Shown here: positions 57,168 to 64,000 of the stretch, piece after piece
How the letters are laid out: the number at the start of each line of letters is the position of its first letter
Position numbering within the stretch: position 1 is the first letter of the stretch
From: Bordetella parapertussis
GTDB lineage: Bacteria; Pseudomonadota; Gammaproteobacteria; Burkholderiales; Burkholderiaceae_D
NCBI GenBank assembly: GCA_945883145.1
Contig: CAMCXB010000003.1
Coordinates: forward strand, 1-64,000
Direction: 5' to 3'
DNA length: 64,000 nucleotides
Notes under the pieces: generated by a model
The model's input: the letters and a program-made list of their open reading frames with translations, nothing else
What the model was told of the DNA's origin: nothing
Databases searched by the model: none
Translations under genes and position numbers: made by a program

Positions 57168-57971
57168 ATGGCGATTCCTCACAGCATTACAACTCGCTCA
57201 TCATTTCAAATAACTTCATCAAAAGATTTTTTACATCATAGTGAACCTAAGTCACTGGACATTTCAATTCCCCATATTTACTCACGTCCTTTTTTTCAAA
57301 ACGATGTCTGGCAATTAAAAAATACTGCTGCTGCGCGCAATTATGAAGTCGCTCTTGATAGAAGGTCTTATATAGTGCACTTTAATAATCAACAAAGGAT
57401 TGCTAAAGTCATCATAGGATGGCAGGAAAAATTTTATATGGAACATCCCGTTGCCACGCCAGCTGGATTTAGAAAATTTATTGAGGCATCACTAGAAAAG
57501 GTGCTAATTGAGGCTGAATTTGAAACGTCACCTTATCGTTGCAAAATAACTGATCCTAGCGATAATAGTTTTATTCATGGCTATGGAAAATATTTACTTT
57601 ACGGTGATGATAATGGTGGCGCACCCTTTTGCTTGCAATATTTCCATTTTGCGCCCGGTCAGAAAACACCTTTACATGACCATCCGGTGGCCTGTGTTTC
57701 TTTAGTGGTGAAGGGGCAAATTGTAGAAAGACATTATCAACCACTGTCTGCTACTGAAGCGCGCAAAACGCAGATTACTCATCGTGATTATTTTGATAGA
57801 AAAAGTATTCTTGATCTGAGTCAGCCGAATATTCATAGCTTGAAAAATAAACAAACAAGCTTTGCTGGATCTGTACATTTTTATTACATGGATGGCGATA
57901 TGACGAGTCGTGCAGTGAAAACGATTTATCAAAAAGCGCCGCAAAACGCTTTTCCTGTTATTAGAAATTGA
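57168..57971 (+). CDS. Cysteine-dioxygenase-like cupin protein
   Basis: 267 residues. The C-terminal half (about 120-250) is a cupin with the thiol-dioxygenase pattern: FAPGQKTPLHDHPVACVSLV at 161-180 gives H170 and H172, and NIHSLKN near 221-227 gives the third iron ligand, H223. The N-terminal 100 residues have no recognised match. The ATG at 57168 has AAGGA 8 bases upstream; the frame opens 12 codons earlier. The substrate may be cysteine, 3-mercaptopropionate or another thiol. It lies between the Ser/Pro/Arg-rich protein gene and tRNA genes. Confidence 0.72.
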   Translation: MAIPHSITTRSSFQITSSKDFLHHSEPKSLDISIPHIYSRPFFQNDVWQLKNTAAARNYEVALDRRSYIVHFNNQQRIAKVIIGWQEKFYMEHPVATPAGFRKFIEASLEKVLIEAEFETSPYRCKITDPSDNSFIHGYGKYLLYGDDNGGAPFCLQYFHFAPGQKTPLHDHPVACVSLVVKGQIVERHYQPLSATEARKTQITHRDYFDRKSILDLSQPNIHSLKNKQTSFAGSVHFYYMDGDMTSRAVKTIYQKAPQNAFPVIRN

Positions 57972-58035
57972 TGTTAACTGTCTATTTAACAGTGGCTGTA
58001 AACAAAACTGAAACAAAACTCTGTAAAAAACCAAA

Positions 58036-58072
58036 CAAAAAGGCCGATATCGTTTCCGATACCGGCCTTGAT
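58036..58072 (-). terminator. Terminator after tRNA-Glu
   Basis: AAGGCCGATATCG (58040-58052) and CGATACCGGCCTT (58057-58069) pair with one mismatch around TTTC. The minus strand continues TTTGTTTGG. It lies just beyond the tRNA-Glu CCA end. Confidence 0.85.
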
Positions 58073-58073
58073 T

Positions 58074-58149
58074 TGGCGTCCCCACGGGGATTCGAACCCC
58101 GGTACTCACCGTGAAAGGGTGATGTCCTAGGCCTCTAGACGATGGGGAC
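58074..58149 (-). tRNA. tRNA-Glu (TTC)
   Basis: 76 bases including an encoded CCA. The cloverleaf is clear on the minus strand: acceptor GTCCCCA pairs with TGGGGAC, the anticodon loop reads CCTTTCACG with TTC, and the T-arm is CGGGGTTCGAATCCCCG. It lies downstream of gltX, whose product charges it, and forms a cluster with tRNA-Ala. Confidence 0.97.
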
Positions 58150-58209
58150 ATAAACTTGTCCGAACTACTGACCTATGAAATACCGCACTACACCTACATT
58201 TTAACTCAG

Positions 58210-58285
<76 letters not shown>

Positions 58286-58373
58286 TTTTGCAGAAGCGGG
58301 ATTATAGCCGAGTTTATTCCAGTCTGTAAATCGCTAACACTGCTGTATTAAGCAGTGTCTGCCTGAATAAGCA

Positions 58374-59765
58374 TTACAAACCCTGACTGAGTCTACTCAT
58401 GACTGTTTCACGACCCATTATGGTTAACACCACATCCACTGAAGGCGTTTGCAATTGTCCGGTTAACAGTAGTCGTAATGGCATCGCTAATTGCGGCATT
58501 TTTAACTGATGATCTGCAAGCACTTGTTTAATCGCTGCTGACAACGCTTCTTTATTCCATTCCACTGTACTGCATGCAGCACTAAATGCTTGCAGCGCTG
58601 GCAAAATCGCAGGGGTGACATGCTGTGTCATGAGAGCAGCATCCGGTTTGGGCTCGCGATAAAAAAGCATGGCAGCATCGGCTAATTCATTGATGGTGTT
58701 TGCACGGTCTTTGAATAACTCCAGCACTGTTTCTAGTGGTGGTGCGCCATCAAATTGTGCGCCTTCACGCATCAGCACTGGCTTGGTCAAGCTTGCTAAT
58801 TTTGCGTTGTCAGTTTGTTTGATGTAGTGATTATTCACCCAACCTAATTTTTCATGATTGAATTGCGCAGGTGATTTCGTTAAGTGGTCGAGTTCAAACC
58901 AACTACAAAACTGCTCCATGCTGAAAATCTCATCATCGCCATGACTCCAACCTAAGCGCGCTAAATAATTCAGCATGGCCTCAGGTAAATAGCCTTGCTC
59001 TGGATAATCCATCACACTCACTGCACCATGCCGTTTAGAGAGTTTTTCTCCATCTGATCCTAAGATCATGGGCAAGTGGCCATAGATAGGCAGGGTTCCA
59101 CCCAATGCACGCAAGATATTAATTTGTCGCGGTGTATTGTTGACATGATCATCACCACGAATCACGTGGGTGATTTTCATGTCCCAATCATCTACCACGA
59201 CACAAAAGTTATAAGTCGGTGTGCCATCAGGACGCGCAATGACAAGATCATCCATTTCACGATTAGCAATGGTGATCATGCCTTTGACTGCATCATCCCA
59301 ACTCACTTCACCATCGAGTGGATTTTTAAATCGCACTACTGGCTTACGATCAGTTGGAACGGGGGGCAAGGTCTTACCTGATTCAGGTCGCCAAGTGCCG
59401 TCATAACGTGGCTTTTCTCCGGCAGAACGCTGACGTTCACGCATGGCTTCAACTTCTTCTGGCGAGGCATAGCAGTGATAAGCCGTGCCGTCTTTAAGCA
59501 TCTGCGCAATCACTTCGCGATAGCGATCCATGCGTTGCATTTGATAAAACGGACCTTCATCATGATGCAAACCCAGCCATTGCATGCCATCGATGATGGC
59601 TTGCACCGCTTCAGGTGTGGAGCGTTCAAGATCGGTGTCTTCTATGCGTAATATAAAGGTGCCGCCAAAGCGACGGGCATAAGCCCATGCAAATAAAGCG
59701 GTGCGTGCGCCACCTACGTGTAAATAGCCGGTAGGACTGGGAGCAAATCGAGTGCGTACGGTCAT
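58374..59765 (-). CDS. gltX: Glutamyl-tRNA synthetase
   Basis: Charges tRNA-Glu with glutamate. The 463-residue class I enzyme has the HIGH-type motif [18 protein letters not shown] at the N-terminus and the KMSKS-type GEKLSKRHG near 240. The anticodon-binding helical domain follows. I chose the ATG at 59765 ([11 protein letters not shown]), which matches the family; the frame is open 34 codons further. The two tRNA genes follow on the same strand; metG is divergent. Confidence 0.96.
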   Translation of the reverse strand: MTVRTRFAPSPTGYLHVGGARTALFAWAYARRFGGTFILRIEDTDLERSTPEAVQAIIDGMQWLGLHHDEGPFYQMQRMDRYREVIAQMLKDGTAYHCYASPEEVEAMRERQRSAGEKPRYDGTWRPESGKTLPPVPTDRKPVVRFKNPLDGEVSWDDAVKGMITIANREMDDLVIARPDGTPTYNFCVVVDDWDMKITHVIRGDDHVNNTPRQINILRALGGTLPIYGHLPMILGSDGEKLSKRHGAVSVMDYPEQGYLPEAMLNYLARLGWSHGDDEIFSMEQFCSWFELDHLTKSPAQFNHEKLGWVNNHYIKQTDNAKLASLTKPVLMREGAQFDGAPPLETVLELFKDRANTINELADAAMLFYREPKPDAALMTQHVTPAILPALQAFSAACSTVEWNKEALSAAIKQVLADHQLKMPQLAMPLRLLLTGQLQTPSVDVVLTIMGRETVMSRLSQGL

Positions 59766-59905
59766 GTTCTGGGATCTGGAGAGCTTGAGATAATGACACA
59801 AGCAGGGTGAGAAAACCGCTATTTTAGCCTTTGCACGCACAAGCGCGATGAGGCATTCGCTCTGCACTGCTAAAATCCCTCTTTTATCTCAGACCAAAGT
59901 TAGCA

Positions 59906-61963
59906 ATGAGCGCCACATCATCTAGAAAGCTGTTCGTCACCACTGCTCTGCCTTACGCCAATGGACCGTTCCATATCGGTCACATTATGGAATACATACA
60001 AGCGGATATCTGGGTGCGTTTCATGCGATTGCGTGGTCATGAAGTGCATTTTGTGGGTGCCGATGATGCGCATGGCGCGCCCATCATGATCGCGGCTGAA
60101 AAAGCGGGTGTGACGCCACAGCAGTTTGTGGAAAATATCGCTGCCGGTCGCAAACAATATCTCGATGGTTTTCATATTGCGTTTGATAACTGGCACTCCA
60201 CTGATGGTGAAGAAAATCATCAACTCTCTAAATTTATTTACCAACAGTTGCGTGATCAAGCAGGTTTAATCACAACCAAAACGATAGAACAATTTTTTGA
60301 TCCGGTGAAGAATATGTTTTTACCGGACCGCTACATTAAAGGCGAATGTCCTAAGTGTGGTGCGAAAGATCAGTATGGTGATTCTTGTGAAGTATGTAGT
60401 GCAGTGTATGCACCGACTGATTTAAAAAATCCCTACTCTACACTCACAGGTGCGACTCCTGTGATGAAATCCTCAGAGCATTTTTTCTTTCGTTTATCTG
60501 ATGCGAAGTGCGTAGAGTTTTTACGTCACTGGGCTTTAGATCCTCAGCGTCTGCAACCTGAGGTTGCGAATAAAGCGCGTGAATGGTTAGAAGGCGATGC
60601 TGGTTTAGGTGATTGGGATATTAGTCGTGATGCGCCCTACTTTGGGATTGAGATTCCTGACGCACCGGGTAAATATTTTTATGTATGGTTAGATGCACCG
60701 ATTGGTTATTTGGCATCGCTTAAAAATTATTTCCAAAAAACTGGTCGTGATTATGATGCCTTCATGGCGGATCCTACGACCGAGCAGTATCACTTTATCG
60801 GTAAAGACATTACTTATTTCCACACATTGTTCTGGCCAGCTACTTTGCATTTTGCAGGACTTAAAGTGCCAGACAATATTTTTGTTCATGGCTTCATCAC
60901 TGTGAGTGGTGAAAAAATGTCGAAGTCACGTGGCACAGGAATTTCACCGCTACGCTATTTAGATATAGGTATGAATCCTGAATGGCTGCGTTATTACATC
61001 GCTGCCAAACTCAGTGCAAAAGTGGAAGATGTGGATTTCAATCCAGAAGATTTTGTCGCAAGAGTGAATAGTGATTTGATTGGTAAATACATCAACATCG
61101 CGAGTCGTGCTGCTGGCTTTATCACGAAAAAGTTTGATGGCAAAGTCAGCATGCAATGGGCTACCGAGCAAGATAGTTTTCTCTCTTCCTTACGCCATGC
61201 CGGTGGTGAAATCGCCGCTTTGTATGAAGCACGTGAATTTAGCAAAGCATTGCGTGCTGTGATGGATCAAGCCGATGCAGTGAATGTGTATGTTGATGCG
61301 AACAAGCCTTGGGAACTCGCTAAAGATCCTGCTAACAACGCTCGCCTACAAGAAGTGTGTAGTCGCTTGTTGGAAGCATTCCGCGTGTTGAGTATTTATC
61401 TCAAACCTGTATTGCCTGCTTTAGCTTCGCAAGTTGAAGCCTTATTAAACATTGCACCGTTGACTTGGGATGATGTGTCCCATCCTTTGCCAGATCAACA
61501 TAGTGTGAATGCCTATTCACATATCATGACGCGCGTGGAGAGCAAAATGCTAGATGATTTATTTGATGCACCTGAAACACCTGCTACTGCACCTGCAGCC
61601 ACTGATATTGAAGCAATCGATGCAGAAATCAAAATTGATGATTTTGCAAAAGTTGATTTACGTATTGCAAAAATCGTTGAGTGTGCACACGTTGAAGGAT
61701 CGGACAAACTTTTGCGCTTAACCTTGGATGTGGGTGAAGGCCGTATGCGCAATGTTTTTTCTGGGATTAAGTCAGCCTATCAACCAGAACAGCTAGTTGG
61801 CAAACTCACGGTGTTAGTTGCTAATTTAGCACCAAGAAAAATGAAATTTGGTGTGTCAGAAGGCATGGTCTTAGCCGCTTCAGCACAAGATGAAAAAGCT
61901 GATCCTGGGATTTATATTCTAGAACCTTGGCCAGGAGCGAAGCCTGGCATGCGTATCCGCTAG
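59906..61963 (+). CDS. metG: Methionyl-tRNA synthetase
   Basis: 685-residue class I synthetase. HIGH lies at 23-26 ([11 protein letters not shown]). The zinc knuckle is C148/C151/C161/C164. The KMSKS loop reads [11 protein letters not shown] near 335. The C-terminal EMAP/Trbp111 tRNA-binding domain (about 575-685, [18 protein letters not shown]) provides dimerisation, as in E. coli MetG. A Pro/Ala/Thr linker (about 550-570) precedes it. It is divergent from gltX. Confidence 0.97.
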   Translation: MSATSSRKLFVTTALPYANGPFHIGHIMEYIQADIWVRFMRLRGHEVHFVGADDAHGAPIMIAAEKAGVTPQQFVENIAAGRKQYLDGFHIAFDNWHSTDGEENHQLSKFIYQQLRDQAGLITTKTIEQFFDPVKNMFLPDRYIKGECPKCGAKDQYGDSCEVCSAVYAPTDLKNPYSTLTGATPVMKSSEHFFFRLSDAKCVEFLRHWALDPQRLQPEVANKAREWLEGDAGLGDWDISRDAPYFGIEIPDAPGKYFYVWLDAPIGYLASLKNYFQKTGRDYDAFMADPTTEQYHFIGKDITYFHTLFWPATLHFAGLKVPDNIFVHGFITVSGEKMSKSRGTGISPLRYLDIGMNPEWLRYYIAAKLSAKVEDVDFNPEDFVARVNSDLIGKYINIASRAAGFITKKFDGKVSMQWATEQDSFLSSLRHAGGEIAALYEAREFSKALRAVMDQADAVNVYVDANKPWELAKDPANNARLQEVCSRLLEAFRVLSIYLKPVLPALASQVEALLNIAPLTWDDVSHPLPDQHSVNAYSHIMTRVESKMLDDLFDAPETPATAPAATDIEAIDAEIKIDDFAKVDLRIAKIVECAHVEGSDKLLRLTLDVGEGRMRNVFSGIKSAYQPEQLVGKLTVLVANLAPRKMKFGVSEGMVLAASAQDEKADPGIYILEPWPGAKPGMRIR

Positions 61964-62096
61964 CAACCATAACGGCTTAGTTAAGTCTTGCTTCTTCAGA
62001 CCACCAGAAGAAGCAAGAAACCCCTCTGCATTTGAGTCAAATCGGGCGATGAAAGGAGTAGAATGCATCCCTCGACTTTAGGCACATTCCATTACC

Positions 62097-62303
62097 ATGA
62101 AATTTTCTGTCCAAAAAAGCGGTTACGTTTCTGAGATCTCGCATTTCATCGCTGATTTAAAGAAAAAAGATCCGGCGTTAGAAGAAAAGCAACGTGCTGG
62201 TCGCGCCAGACTGTGGGATAAAGGTCCTATCGACTTGGATGCAAAACAACGCACACAAGAATCGCGCGTCAAACAAAAAGCTTACGTATATCAAACAAAA
62301 TAA
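62097..62303 (+). CDS. DUF3460 family small protein
   Basis: 68-residue basic protein of the betaproteobacterial DUF3460 family: YVSEISHFIADLKKKDPALE and RAGRARLWDKGPIDLDAKQR are its signature. It is helical with no membrane segment. It sits directly before scpA, 52 bases away, an arrangement I know as conserved in Burkholderiales. Function unknown. Confidence 0.85.
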   Translation: MKFSVQKSGYVSEISHFIADLKKKDPALEEKQRAGRARLWDKGPIDLDAKQRTQESRVKQKAYVYQTK

Positions 62304-62355
62304 GTCGCGCATTAAGCTGCAATTTATAGAGCGACACTAACCAATACACCACACC

Positions 62356-63183
62356 GTGACTTCTGCCGAAACCGTTATTGACAGCACGCCCGAGATCGTT
62401 GATGGCGTTGCGTTTGCCAAGTTATATGGCGAGCCTCTGTTCAAACTACCGAATGATCTCTATATCCCTCCTGATGCTCTGGAAGTGTTTCTAGAAGCGT
62501 TTGAAGGTCCACTGGATTTATTGCTGTATTTAATTCGCAAACAGAATTTCAATATTCTGGATATCCCTTTAGCGCAAGTCACGCTGCAATATCTGGACTA
62601 CATTGAGCAGATACGTAAAAACAATTTAGAACTCGCTGCAGATTATTTATTAATGGCTGCCATGCTGATTGAAATTAAATCACGCATGCTGCTACCAGTG
62701 AAAAAAGGCGATACCGGTGAAGAAGCGGAAGATCCCCGTGCTGAACTCGTACGTCGTCTATTGGAATATGAACAAATCAAACTCGCTGCATTTGAAATCG
62801 ATACATTGCCGCAAGTGGGACGTGATTTCATAAGAACCCAAATTTACATTGACCAAGCAGTAGTAACCCGTTGGCCAGATGTGAATGTGGTTGATTTACA
62901 AACTGCTTGGAATGACTTACTGCGTCGAGCAAAGCTGACTGCACATCACACGATTTCACGTGAAGAGCTTTCCGTGCGTGAGCATATGACATCGATTCTG
63001 CGTCGCTTGCAATCAACGCAGTTTGTTGAATTCCAAGATTTGTTTGATCCCTCACGTGGTGTAGCTGTGATCGTGGTGAACTTCATCGCCTTACTAGAGC
63101 TCGCTAAAGAAACACTGATAGAGATCACACAAGGCGATGCCTTCGCACCGATTTACGTGCGACTGGCCTACTCACCAGCTTAA
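62356..63183 (+). CDS. scpA: Segregation and condensation protein A
   Basis: Kleisin subunit bridging SMC heads in chromosome segregation, with ScpB. The 275-residue protein has the N-terminal FEGPLDLLLYLIRKQNFNIL motif near 49-68, DYLLMAAMLIEIKSRMLLP (about 97-115) and a C-terminal winged helix (VVNFIALLELAKE). The start is GTG at 62356 with no ribosome binding site evident; no ATG is available before the core. scpB is not adjacent downstream; panC follows. Confidence 0.93.
   Translation: MTSAETVIDSTPEIVDGVAFAKLYGEPLFKLPNDLYIPPDALEVFLEAFEGPLDLLLYLIRKQNFNILDIPLAQVTLQYLDYIEQIRKNNLELAADYLLMAAMLIEIKSRMLLPVKKGDTGEEAEDPRAELVRRLLEYEQIKLAAFEIDTLPQVGRDFIRTQIYIDQAVVTRWPDVNVVDLQTAWNDLLRRAKLTAHHTISREELSVREHMTSILRRLQSTQFVEFQDLFDPSRGVAVIVVNFIALLELAKETLIEITQGDAFAPIYVRLAYSPA

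Positions 63184-64000
<817 letters not shown>

Noticed and set aside
57702..58151. 149-codon minus-strand frame across tRNA-Glu
   Set aside because: It includes the whole tRNA gene and its terminator and is antisense to the cupin gene.

Overview
The window reads as a contiguous chromosomal segment of a betaproteobacterium, most likely order Burkholderiales and perhaps Oxalobacteraceae-like (Undibacterium or Herminiimonas type). The evidence is gene content and order: box benzoyl-CoA genes with a BoxR regulator, EF-P carrying Arg32 next to the arginine rhamnosyltransferase EarP, the DUF3460-scpA-panC order, DUF4863 and DUF2783 proteins, and glnA-glnL-ntrC. Base composition is moderate to AT-rich. 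The genus is a guess; the class is fairly secure.

Layout. 1-3.6 kb: propionate (2-methylcitrate) catabolism, with prpBC divergent from the sigma-54 activator prpR and a consensus -24/-12 promoter and inverted repeats between them. 4-9.8 kb: nitrogen assimilation, ntrC, glnL, a small secreted protein and glnA, with a sigma-54 promoter and an NtrC-type enhancer upstream of glnA. 9.9-11.6 kb: prfC. 12.2-23.9 kb: a complete-looking aerobic benzoyl-CoA (box) pathway. boxCBA and a 3-hydroxyacyl-CoA dehydrogenase lie on one strand with boxR beside them. A DUF4863 gene, boxD, the benzoate-CoA ligase gene and an alpha/beta hydrolase gene lie on the other. TGCA-N6-TGCA operator-like sites precede boxC. 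24-34.7 kb: a DUF3429 membrane protein, a small HTH protein and a homogentisate island: an IclR regulator divergent from an MBL-fold protein, a flavin monooxygenase, a DUF2783 protein, hmgA, fahA and a TRAP transporter.

34.8-43 kb: a small secreted protein, efp-earP-DsbA family, a bactofilin, an orphan membrane histidine kinase, a sulfate-binding protein and a porin. 43-48.4 kb: the sulfate ABC transporter cysTWA with cysB, a small secreted protein and a queuosine-precursor transporter. 48.5-51.1 kb: a class V aminotransferase, a decayed formate-tetrahydrofolate ligase remnant and a quinone oxidoreductase. 51.4-58 kb is the least ordinary part: a 1220-residue RTX/VCBS protein, a divergent 548-residue protein with a Ser/Pro/Arg-rich disordered half, and a cysteine-dioxygenase-like cupin. 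58-64 kb: tRNA-Glu, tRNA-Ala, gltX, metG, DUF3460, scpA and the start of panC.

Four intergenic regions each hold two inverted copies of a short palindrome beginning GTAGG. This is the architecture of REP doublets (REPINs).

Taken together, the window describes a metabolically flexible environmental bacterium that funnels propionate, benzoate and hydroxyphenylacetate/homogentisate-type compounds into central metabolism, with sigma-54 control of nitrogen and propionate use. The best candidates for something undescribed are the Ser/Pro/Arg-rich protein, the metallo-beta-lactamase-fold protein with half its metal site missing, and the proposed hydroxylase plus DUF2783 pair. No complete novel multi-gene system is demonstrated.
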